Assembly: GCA_023662725.1 (NCBI GenBank)
Contig: JAMPIL010000001.1
Location: 887,618 to 951,617 of the forward strand
Length of the DNA: 64,000 nt
Origin: Ruminococcus flavefaciens
GTDB lineage: Bacteria > Bacillota > Clostridia > Oscillospirales > Ruminococcaceae
Reading direction: 5' to 3'
Below the pieces are notes generated by a model. The model was given only the letters and a program-made list of their open reading frames with translations, was not told where the DNA came from and ran no database searches. The position numbers and the translations under genes are program-made. Positions 26,596 through 33,326 of the stretch are shown in pieces (positions within the stretch are counted from its first letter, which is position 1; each line of letters begins with the position of its first letter).

Positions 26596-27170
26596 GATGA
26601 TCCTCTCTGTTTTTCACGGATAGCGGCAAGTCCTTTTTCCATTTCGGCTTTGAGGCAGCCGCTTCTGTAAGCCATAACCATAACATACATTGCACAGGCG
26701 AGCTTTTCATCATCGGCAATTTCCTTAGTATTTTCCTTTATCTCGCCGCTTATAAGCTGTTTGACCGATTCGGTGTCGAAAGCGCCTTCATCTTCGGCAG
26801 TGAAAATAATTCTGCAAAGCATATTATAAAGGTGGATGTCGGCAATAATATCATCTGATGTATCTTCAACATCACCGTTAACATAGCTCATCAGATTTGC
26901 GATATCGTCAAGTTTCATAACATTTCGCAGCATATTTATAAGCAGTATTCGCAGAACTTGCTTTTCCGAATATTTTTTGCCTTTCGTGGATGATACCCAC
27001 CCTCGTTTTATCCAGTTTTGAATGGTAGTTCCCTCAAGTCCCGTTAGTTTTGATAGCTGGGAAAGAGTGAGACCGCCGGTTGCTTCAAGAACAGGCGAAA
27101 TAACTGAAAAAGCAGCTTCTCTTGCTGTTTCGGTAAATTTTAACGTTGTTCCCGGAATAATTCTGTTCAT
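26592..27170 (-). CDS. DUF1836 putative HTH regulator
   Basis: 192 residues. GGLTLSQLSKLTGLEGTTIQ and NWIKRGWVSS form a MerR-like winged helix near residues 32-62, and KYSEKQVLRILLINMLRNVMKL is the typical DUF1836 continuation. It heads the operon with the glycine-zipper and SPFH genes. A perfect palindrome lies within its own promoter, so autoregulation is plausible. Function of the family is not established. Confidence 0.85.
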   Translation of the reverse strand: MNRIIPGTTLKFTETAREAAFSVISPVLEATGGLTLSQLSKLTGLEGTTIQNWIKRGWVSSTKGKKYSEKQVLRILLINMLRNVMKLDDIANLMSYVNGDVEDTSDDIIADIHLYNMLCRIIFTAEDEGAFDTESVKQLISGEIKENTKEIADDEKLACAMYVMVMAYRSGCLKAEMEKGLAAIREKQRGSS

Positions 27171-27200
27171 AGTCTTTAACTCCTCTGTTGTGATAATATG

Positions 27201-27229
27201 ATTATATCATAAGTTCATATGAACTTCAA
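27201..27229 (-). promoter_or_regulatory. Promoter of the DUF1836-SPFH operon with embedded palindrome
   Basis: Minus strand TTGAAG (27224-27229), 17-base spacer, TATAAT (27201-27206). A perfect 16-bp palindrome AAGTTCATATGAACTT occupies 27211-27226, filling the spacer and touching the -35 box: an operator-like arrangement. Confidence 0.75.
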
Positions 27230-27344
27230 ATGTATTCTAAGGACGTTTTGGAGAAAAAATCGATATTTTTTTGGGTTTATTTTAGTTCTTCTCTTGTTTT
27301 CAGACTTTTTCTTGTTTTATCACGGTTTTTTATTTTGTATAGGA

Positions 27345-27376
27345 AAAGGGAAGCTGAAAAGCTTCCCTTTGTTTTT
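27345..27376. terminator. Terminator of the pdaA-like gene
   Basis: Perfect 11-bp stem AAAGGGAAGCT / AGCTTCCCTTT with a GAAA-type loop, directly after the stop codon. Confidence 0.85.
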
Positions 27377-28116
27377 TACAGAGTATAACCCTGACTTCTG
27401 AAATTGTCGATAACGTCGCCGAGTATCTCTGCATTTGTTGAAGAAACGGAATGAAGAAGAAGTATCTCTCCGCCGTGAGCAGAATCTGTGAGCTTTTTAA
27501 GTCCCATCGCCGGGTCGGGCTGACTGTCAGTTTTCCAGTCCACATAAGCAAAGCTCCAGAATAGGGTTTTATATCCGCATTTCTGAACGGTTTCAAGAGC
27601 CGATTCCGAGTACTCTCCGCAAGGACAGCGGAAATACTGCATTTGATAGCCGTAGTTATTCATAACGTAATCATGAAGCGACATAATTTCTTTTTCAGCT
27701 TCGCTTTCAGAAAGAGTTGGCAGACTTGCATGAGTCATACCATGGTTTCCGAGAACATGACCTTCTTCGATCATTCGCTTTACAAGAGCAGTTTCCTTTT
27801 TGGCATAATCGCCTGTAAGAAAGAAAATAGCCTTAACATTTTTCTCTTTAAGAGTATCAAGAATTTTTTCGGTGTAGCCGTTTTCATAGCCTTGGTCGAA
27901 AGTTATAATGATGCGTTTATCGTCATCCGAAAGAGCGTAGGCATCAAGTTCGCCGTATCGGCTGTTGAACGATAAAGCGTCTGTCGGACGGTTGGCTGAA
28001 TCAACGCTTGTGCCTTGCCCGAAGCCGATTTTAGTATTATCGGCGCAGTACACTGCAAAAGGCTGAACGCTTAAAGCAGTAAGAGTTATAGCCATAGCCG
28101 AAGCCGTTTTTCTCAT
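27376..28116 (-). CDS. pdaA: Polysaccharide deacetylase, PdaA type
   Basis: 246 residues from ATG 28116 (AAAAGGAAAAC upstream). Signal peptide, then a NodB deacetylase domain: IITFDQGYENGYTEKIL, FFLTGDYAKK, EGHVLGNHGMTHASLP and RCPCGEYSE. The DxGYExGYT and full-length pattern fit PdaA, which acts on spore-cortex peptidoglycan to make muramic delta-lactam; other murein deacetylases are possible. The usual HSxxH metal motif reads HGMTH, so the first ligand position keeps His but Ser is replaced by Gly. Monocistronic. Confidence 0.8.
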   Translation of the reverse strand: MRKTASAMAITLTALSVQPFAVYCADNTKIGFGQGTSVDSANRPTDALSFNSRYGELDAYALSDDDKRIIITFDQGYENGYTEKILDTLKEKNVKAIFFLTGDYAKKETALVKRMIEEGHVLGNHGMTHASLPTLSESEAEKEIMSLHDYVMNNYGYQMQYFRCPCGEYSESALETVQKCGYKTLFWSFAYVDWKTDSQPDPAMGLKKLTDSAHGGEILLLHSVSSTNAEILGDVIDNFRSQGYTL

Positions 28117-28212
28117 AAGCTTTGTTTTCCTTTTGAATATTGCGGAGATTGCCTCCGCATATATATTATGGCTTGACATGACTTTATTATTTATAGAAAA
28201 TTCTGCAAATAA

Positions 28213-28241
28213 AAAACAGCAGTGAGTTAAACTGCTGTTTT
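28213..28241 (-). terminator. Terminator near the IreB-like gene
   Basis: Perfect 11-bp stem AAAACAGCAGT / ACTGCTGTTTT, about 70 bases after the stop of the IreB-like gene. Confidence 0.75.
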
Positions 28242-28307
28242 GACCGTTATTATCAATATTTTAAATACGTTTCGATCCTGTGCGAAAGAATCCGTATTTA
28301 AAGATGA

Positions 28308-28553
28308 TCAATTATTGAGATAGTATCTTACAAGAACCTGTAAAAGCTCGTCACGGTCTATGTGACGAATGATATTTCTTGCATTGTTATAAGTGGTTAT
28401 GTAGGTCGGGTCTTCCGACAAAATATAACCAACGATCTGATTGATAGGATTATAGCCTTTTTGAGTAAGAGCATCGTAAACGATAGTCAGATTCTTTTTA
28501 AGCTCTGCTTCCTTATCTTCGTTAACGGAAAAGGTCATAGTTTTATCAAACAT
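28308..28553 (-). CDS. IreB/YrzL family (UPF0297) regulatory phosphoprotein
   Basis: 81 residues, typical of the family. MFDKTMTFSV carries the N-terminal Thr residues that are kinase targets in Enterococcus IreB, followed by GYNPINQIVGYILSEDPTYI and the C-terminal HIDRDELLQVLVRYYL. The likely kinase and phosphatase are the PrkC/PrpC pair at 52-55 kb (inference). In most Firmicutes it is followed by yqgF and a DUF1292 gene; here neither is adjacent. Confidence 0.93.
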   Translation of the reverse strand: MFDKTMTFSVNEDKEAELKKNLTIVYDALTQKGYNPINQIVGYILSEDPTYITTYNNARNIIRHIDRDELLQVLVRYYLNN

Positions 28554-28624
28554 TAAAAATCAGCCTCCTGACGGTAGAATACTTCGAGTGAAACGCAATT
28601 GAATCAAACAAGAAGCTTATAATA

Positions 28625-28653
28625 ATTATACTATACATACTTGAATTTTGCAA
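28625..28653 (-). promoter_or_regulatory. Promoter of the IreB-like gene
   Basis: Minus strand TTGCAA (28648-28653), 17-base spacer, TATAAT (28625-28630). Confidence 0.8.
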
Positions 28654-28700
28654 GGGTATTGCAGTAAATTTTTGAAATTGACTATATTCGACATGTTTTT

Positions 28701-28729
28701 TTGTGAATATTTACCAGACATGGTATACT
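28701..28729 (+). promoter_or_regulatory. Promoter of a possible tiny RNA
   Basis: TTGTGA (28701-28706), 17-base spacer, TATACT (28724-28729); the predicted start is a few bases before a terminator-like hairpin. Confidence 0.5.
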
Positions 28730-28735
28730 CAGAAA

Positions 28736-28779
28736 AGTGTGCAAGTGTACATATTTAAGAAGTATGCACACTTGCTTTT
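28736..28779 (+). ncRNA. Possible tiny hairpin transcript
   Basis: GCAAGTGTACATA / TATGCACACTTGC, 13-bp stem with one mismatch and a 9-base loop, followed by TTTT, right after a good promoter. The whole transcript would be about 44 bases. It could equally be a leftover terminator. Confidence 0.3.
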
Positions 28780-28878
28780 GCATGTTTCATTGACTATTTT
28801 GCTGAACCTTCATCACTTTTCAGGCAATATTCTGCATTATGAAAAGACATCGTCTTGATGGGGGCAGCGTTACGCTCC

Positions 28879-29061
28879 TTAACCGCAGCAGCCGGTTCTC
28901 TTTACGAAAGAGTTGCAGTCGGTACATTCAGGAACAGTCGGGTTATCCTCATGAGTGCCTACATTGATACAGTCAAGCGAGCAGTAATGCTCTGTAACGA
29001 GGTTGTGCTGACACTGTGAAACCGTACATTTGATGTTGTCGTTTTTCTTTTTGTTATCCAT
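28879..29061 (-). CDS. DUF1540 cysteine-rich small protein
   Basis: 60 residues with eight Cys: IKCTVSQCQHN, YCSLDCINVG, ECTDCNSFVK and the CC near the end. The spacing matches DUF1540, common in Clostridia and thought to bind metal. RBS AAGGAGTTATT. Nearby upstream is an inverted repeat TTACTGT/ACAGTAA (29159-29180). Function unknown. Confidence 0.9.
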   Translation of the reverse strand: MDNKKKNDNIKCTVSQCQHNLVTEHYCSLDCINVGTHEDNPTVPECTDCNSFVKRTGCCG

Positions 29062-29246
29062 AATAATAACTCCTTGTTTTTGATTTAGCGCTATTTCTGT
29101 CAGCTATCATTCTGAATTAACATTCCAGAGCAATAGCTGGCTTACGCTTTGCGGCATATTACTGTAAACCGGTACAGTAAATTTGATGCCTGTTTTTATT
29201 ATTGCATAACGAAGCAAAAATATACGTATTAAAATAAAAAATTCTG

Positions 29247-29275
29247 TTGCAATTTTACACAAAAAGACGTATACT
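29247..29275 (+). promoter_or_regulatory. Promoter of the two-component operon
   Basis: TTGCAA (29247-29252), 17-base spacer, TATACT (29270-29275). No pho-box-like direct repeats were evident. Confidence 0.75.
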
Positions 29276-29299
29276 ATATCTAAGGGTTGGTGAGTAAAT

Positions 29300-30010
29300 T
29301 TGATTTATCTACTTGAAGATGATTCCGGAATAAGAAGCTTTGTTATTTATGCGCTGAATAATTCCGGGTTTGAAGCAAAGGGGTTTGAAGTTCCGTCGGC
29401 TTTTTACAAGGCTTTGGAAGAAGAAATTCCGGAACTGCTTCTGCTTGACATTATGCTTCCCGAAGAGGACGGGATATCTATTCTGAAAAAACTGCGCAGA
29501 AATGAAAAAACGAAAAATCTTCCGATAATAATGCTCAGCGCAAGAGGCACGGAAGATGATAAGGTTTCCGGACTCGACAGCGGAGCGGACGATTACCTTG
29601 CAAAGCCTTTTGGAACTATGGAACTTATTTCAAGAATTAAGGCTCTTCTACGCAGATCGTATTCTGAGAAAGAAAAAGCTAATGAATTTATTGCCGTTGG
29701 AGATCTGAAGATCTATCCGGAAAATCACGAAGTTTATTCCGGAAACATTAAAATCAATATTACAAGGAAAGAATACGAACTTTTATTGTTTCTTGTGAAA
29801 AACAGGGGAAAGGTTTTTTCTCGTGATGAGCTTCTTCAAAAAATATGGGGTTATGATTTTTCCGGTGAAAGCCGTACTGTTGACGTTCATATAAGAACTC
29901 TCCGTCAAAAGCTCGGAAGCGCCGGAGATATAATCCAGACTGTTCGTGGAGTTGGCTATAAGGCGGAAAGGGATGCAGATCGACCGATTAAAAGCGATAT
30001 CTTAAAGTAA
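29300..30010 (+). CDS. OmpR/PhoB-family response regulator
   Basis: 236 residues. Receiver domain with acidic pair EDD at 6-8, phospho-acceptor Asp in LLLLDIMLPEEDG (about 51) and Lys in LAKPF (about 101); C-terminal winged helix with RKEYELLLFLVKNRGKVFSR and DVHIRTLRQKL. TTG start with GGTGAG upstream. Pairs with the kinase 35 bases downstream, PhoP-PhoR type. Signal unknown. Confidence 0.93.
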   Translation: MIYLLEDDSGIRSFVIYALNNSGFEAKGFEVPSAFYKALEEEIPELLLLDIMLPEEDGISILKKLRRNEKTKNLPIIMLSARGTEDDKVSGLDSGADDYLAKPFGTMELISRIKALLRRSYSEKEKANEFIAVGDLKIYPENHEVYSGNIKINITRKEYELLLFLVKNRGKVFSRDELLQKIWGYDFSGESRTVDVHIRTLRQKLGSAGDIIQTVRGVGYKAERDADRPIKSDILK

Positions 30011-30045
30011 TGAACGTAATTGACCGAAAAGGCAGGTGAGGAAAA

Positions 30046-31719
30046 GTGACTAGAAAAATTATACGAAGCATTATACTTATTTCAACAGTATCGGTTTTAT
30101 TTGCTTCTTTTATAGTTATGATTCTTATGAACAGATTTTTTTACAAAAAAATCGAAATCGAACTTCATTCTGAAGCCGAACTGATATCAAACGGAATAGA
30201 GTTTGGCGGAGCAGATTATCTGAAGAAAAATAACTTTAATGATATTCGTGTTCTCTGGATAGCAAAAGATGGCGGCATTCTTTTTGATTCGGAAAAGAAT
30301 GCCGTTGATTATAATGACATTACAAACAGCAAGGAGATTGAAGAAGCCTTTGAAAAAGGGCAGAGCAGTTCCTCAAGAAAGCTTATAAATATCTCTCAGA
30401 CTGCACTTATTTATGCTATGCGGCTTGATGACGGTACTGTCATAAGAGTTTCTGATATTCATTTATCGTTTCTTGCCCAGCTTGCAGGAATTATCAAGCC
30501 GCTTCTGATGTTTCTTGTTATAGCCGCCGCATTGTCAATTATGATAGCGGATAAGGTTTCAAGAAAAATCGTTCAGCCAATAAATAATATAGATCTCGAT
30601 CATCCAAAAATTGAAGCAAATTATTCTGAACTTGCACCGCTTCTGAATAAACTTCGTATTCAGAACGGAAGAGTTAACCGCCAGATGGAAGAACTCCGCC
30701 AGAGCCGGGAACAGTTCAGTCTTATAACCGAAAGTATGTCGGAAGGTATTATTATTGCCGATCAGAAGCTCGGTATTCTGGCAAGCAATTCCGGAGCATT
30801 GGCGCTTCTTGAGGCTGAACCGGTTAAAGAGGGGCAGAGTATTTATTCATTGAATAATTCCGAAATGTTCCGTCGATGTATTCAGGATGCCGCAGGCGGA
30901 AGAAATTCTGAATGCATCCTTAAAACCGAAAACGGCGACAGAGAGATCATAGCAAGTCCGGCTAAAAGCGGAAATGTTGTAAATGGAATAGTCGTTCTTA
31001 TTATGGATGTTACTCAGAAGCAAGAGCTTGAAAATATGCGTAAAGAGTTTACTTCAAACGTTTCTCATGAGCTTAAAACTCCTCTTACAACAATTTACGG
31101 TATATCTGATATGCTCGCAGGGGGATTGGTGAAAGCGGAGGATACAGCTCAGTTTGGTGAAAAAATCAAAAATGAAGCAGACCGCCTTATAACTCTGATA
31201 AATGATATCATGTCGCTTTCCAAGCTTGATGAGGTCTCTGGATTTGAACAGATGGAAGAGATTGATATTTATGAGCTTGCAGGCGAAGTTTTGATTCGTC
31301 TTGAAAGAGCCGCTCTTGAGAAAAATATCAAGACTGAGCTGGTCGGCGAGAATATTATCTATTTCGGAAACAGAACCGTTCTTGAAGAAATTATTTATAA
31401 TCTCTGCGATAATGCCGTTAAATATAATTTCGAAGGCGGAAGAATAGAGGTTAAAGTTTCACATATGCCTAAGACCGTTTTTATTACTGTTTCGGATACG
31501 GGAATGGGGATTCCGAGTCAGCATACAGACCGAATCTTCGAGCGTTTTTACCGTGTAGATAAAAGCCGCTCACGAAAGATCAACGGAACAGGTCTTGGAC
31601 TTTCTATCGTTAAGCACGGAGTTATCTACCACGGCGGAACTGTTCGTGTAGAAAGTGTTGCCGGAAAAGGATCTGTTTTTACCGTTGAACTTCCTGTCAG
31701 GGGGACGCTGTCTCCATGA
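30046..31719 (+). CDS. PhoR-like sensor histidine kinase
   Basis: 557 residues from GTG 30046. Two membrane helices (about 8-28 and 147-166) enclose an extracytoplasmic sensor of about 115 residues; a PAS domain (about 225-325) is followed by HisKA with the phospho-acceptor in NVSHELKTPLTT and an HATPase with DNAVKYN, DTGMGIP and GTGLGLSIVKHG. The final residues RGTLSP are encoded by a repeat-like GGGGGACGCTGTCTCC word, so the original C terminus may have been altered. Confidence 0.93.
   Translation: MTRKIIRSIILISTVSVLFASFIVMILMNRFFYKKIEIELHSEAELISNGIEFGGADYLKKNNFNDIRVLWIAKDGGILFDSEKNAVDYNDITNSKEIEEAFEKGQSSSSRKLINISQTALIYAMRLDDGTVIRVSDIHLSFLAQLAGIIKPLLMFLVIAAALSIMIADKVSRKIVQPINNIDLDHPKIEANYSELAPLLNKLRIQNGRVNRQMEELRQSREQFSLITESMSEGIIIADQKLGILASNSGALALLEAEPVKEGQSIYSLNNSEMFRRCIQDAAGGRNSECILKTENGDREIIASPAKSGNVVNGIVVLIMDVTQKQELENMRKEFTSNVSHELKTPLTTIYGISDMLAGGLVKAEDTAQFGEKIKNEADRLITLINDIMSLSKLDEVSGFEQMEEIDIYELAGEVLIRLERAALEKNIKTELVGENIIYFGNRTVLEEIIYNLCDNAVKYNFEGGRIEVKVSHMPKTVFITVSDTGMGIPSQHTDRIFERFYRVDKSRSRKINGTGLGLSIVKHGVIYHGGTVRVESVAGKGSVFTVELPVRGTLSP
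31699..31714. repeat. Fragment of the dispersed hairpin repeat, copy C
   Basis: GGGGGACGCTGTCTCC matches, with one extra G and one change, the first hairpin of the element at 33121-33257. It lies across the last codons of the histidine kinase. Confidence 0.45.
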
Positions 31720-31721
31720 TC

Positions 31722-31766
31722 TCTCTGTCAAGCAGAAGACCAACGAATAACGTCCCTTGACAGAGA
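31722..31766 (+). terminator. Hairpin after the histidine kinase
   Basis: Perfect 11-bp stem TCTCTGTCAAG / CTTGACAGAGA with a 23-base loop; no clean T-run, so termination is uncertain. Confidence 0.4.
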
Positions 31767-31783
31767 CAGGGAGAGATAGAATT

Positions 31784-32038
31784 CTACTTTTTTATTTTTT
31801 CATATTTAAGCTTCGTTGCAAGACCACCCCTTATGTGACGTTCCTGCTTGTTGATTTCAAGTATATCCTTAACCTTGGCGTAAAGCTCCGGATCTTCTTT
31901 GCGAAGCCGTTCACTTACGTCTTTATGTACTGTACTTTTAGAAATTCCGAAAATTTTCGCTGCGGCACGAACAGTTGCCTTGTGTTCAACGATGTACTGT
32001 CCGAGAATAACCGCCCTTTGGTTTGGCTGAGCCTTCAA
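31784..32038 (-). CDS. spoIIID: Stage III sporulation protein D
   Basis: 84 residues, the SpoIIID size. The helix-turn-helix reads TVRAAAKIFGISKSTVHKDV (about 22-41), and RHIRGGLATKLKYEK is the family's C-terminal DNA-contact segment. TTG start with AGGAGGG seven bases upstream. In Bacillus it switches mother-cell genes between sigma-E and sigma-K stages. Convergent with the two-component operon, divergent from cysK. Confidence 0.95.
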   Translation of the reverse strand: MKAQPNQRAVILGQYIVEHKATVRAAAKIFGISKSTVHKDVSERLRKEDPELYAKVKDILEINKQERHIRGGLATKLKYEKIKK

Positions 32039-32121
32039 AATAGTTCCCTCCTTTTTTCAGCGGTTCTTTCAATTATATGCTGAAAAAGGGGAATAAGAAC
32101 GAATTTGCTTAAAAATAAACC

Positions 32122-32150
32122 TTGCATATATTGCGGAAATGGTATATAAT
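32122..32150 (+). promoter_or_regulatory. Promoter of cysK
   Basis: TTGCAT (32122-32127), 17-base spacer, TATAAT (32145-32150). Confidence 0.8.
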
Positions 32151-32189
32151 AGTGTATAGTGATTTTTATCTTTAAAGGAGATCTGCTGA

Positions 32190-33113
32190 ATGATTTATAA
32201 CAATATCCTTGAAGCGATGGGACATACTCCGATGATACGGCTTAATAAGATGGTAAAAAAGGGAAGTGCGGAGGTTCTTGTAAAATTTGAAGGACTAAAC
32301 GTTGGCGGTTCAATAAAAACCAGAACAGCCTACAACATGATAAGTCATGCCGAAAAAGAAGGACTTATCGGCGAAAATACTATAATTGTTGAACCTACAA
32401 GCGGTAATCAGGGGATAGGTCTTGCGCTTGTGGGAGCTGTAAAAGGCTATAAAACGATAATTATTATGCCTGATTCTGTGAGCGAAGAAAGAAGGAAGCT
32501 TGTTACTCATTACGGAGCTGAAGTTAAGCTCGTTCACGATGACGGCGATATCGGAAAGTGTATTGAAGAATGTCTTTCAACTGCTCTGAAAATGGCGGAA
32601 GAGGACGAGAATGTGTTTGTTCCGCAGCAGTTTGCAAACCCAAATAATACGGGTGCTCATAAATACCATACGGCGCTTGAGATTCTCGAACAGACTGCCG
32701 GAAAAATAGACGGTTTTTGTTCCGGAATAGGAACAGGCGGAACGATAACCGGAATCGGCGAGGCGCTTCGTGCGCAGTATCCTGATATAGAGATATGGGC
32801 TGTTGAACCTGAAAATGCAGCTATTCTTGCCGGAGGTACTATCGGAACTCATCTTCAGATGGGAATAGGCGACGGAATTATTCCGGATATACTTAATACG
32901 GAAATTTATAATAATATTTATATAGTGTCGGATGAAGAAGCTATCCAAACTGCAAAGGATCTTGCTTCAAAAGAAGGAATAATGTGCGGAATTTCAAGCG
33001 GAACTAATGTTGCGGCGGCTTTGAAACTGGCAGAAAAGCTTGGAGAGGGAAAAACTGTTGTAACTATTCTTCCTGATACGGCAGAGAGATATTTTTCAAC
33101 GCCGCTGTTTTAG
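32190..33113 (+). CDS. cysK: Cysteine synthase (O-acetylserine sulfhydrylase)
   Basis: 307 residues, normal CysK length. PLP lysine K43 in GGSIKTRTAYNM, substrate loop EPTSGNQGIGLAL, phosphate loop GTGGTITGIGEAL and the Ser of GISSGTNVAAAL. It makes cysteine from O-acetylserine and sulfide. RBS AAAGGAG. No cysE or T-box leader is adjacent. A mobile-element-like repeat begins seven bases after the stop. Confidence 0.94.
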   Translation: MIYNNILEAMGHTPMIRLNKMVKKGSAEVLVKFEGLNVGGSIKTRTAYNMISHAEKEGLIGENTIIVEPTSGNQGIGLALVGAVKGYKTIIIMPDSVSEERRKLVTHYGAEVKLVHDDGDIGKCIEECLSTALKMAEEDENVFVPQQFANPNNTGAHKYHTALEILEQTAGKIDGFCSGIGTGGTITGIGEALRAQYPDIEIWAVEPENAAILAGGTIGTHLQMGIGDGIIPDILNTEIYNNIYIVSDEEAIQTAKDLASKEGIMCGISSGTNVAAALKLAEKLGEGKTVVTILPDTAERYFSTPLF

Positions 33114-33120
33114 CAATGTT

Positions 33121-33257
33121 GTCAACTTAAGCGGGGACGCTGTCCCCGTACCTCTGCCAAAGGGTTATACAACCCTTTGGAAATCCAATATATGGCTAAA
33201 GCCATATATTGGATACGCTTTTGCAACAGTCCAAGAAACAAAATTGCTTAAGTTGAC
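33121..33257. mobile_element. MITE-like element with 12-bp inverted ends and three hairpins
   Basis: Ends GTCAACTTAAGC (33121-33132) and GCTTAAGTTGAC (33246-33257) are perfect inverted repeats. Inside are three perfect hairpins: GGGGAC/GTCCCC (33133-33147), CCAAAGGGTT/AACCCTTTGG (33157-33180), and a 14-bp stem TCCAATATATGGCT/AGCCATATATTGGA (33184-33213). No open frame. No clear target duplication was found. Parts recur at 15656-15715 and 31699-31714. Confidence 0.65.
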
Positions 33258-33292
33258 CTCATTGTCTGTTTTAGTTCAAGGCATAATTATTG

Positions 33293-33326
33293 AAAAAAGG
33301 ACGAACCCGAAAGTTCGTCCTTTTTT
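33293..33326. terminator. Bidirectional terminator between the repeat and uvrC
   Basis: Stem AAAAAAGGACGAAC / GTTCGTCCTTTTTT, perfect, with an A-run and T-run. Confidence 0.9.

Larger units (their letters stand above)
28554..28878. other. Intergenic stretch with two promoters and a hairpin
   Basis: It holds the minus-strand promoter of the IreB-like gene (28625-28653), a plus-strand promoter (28701-28729) and a terminator-like hairpin (28741-28779). No protein-coding frame is supported. Confidence 0.6.
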
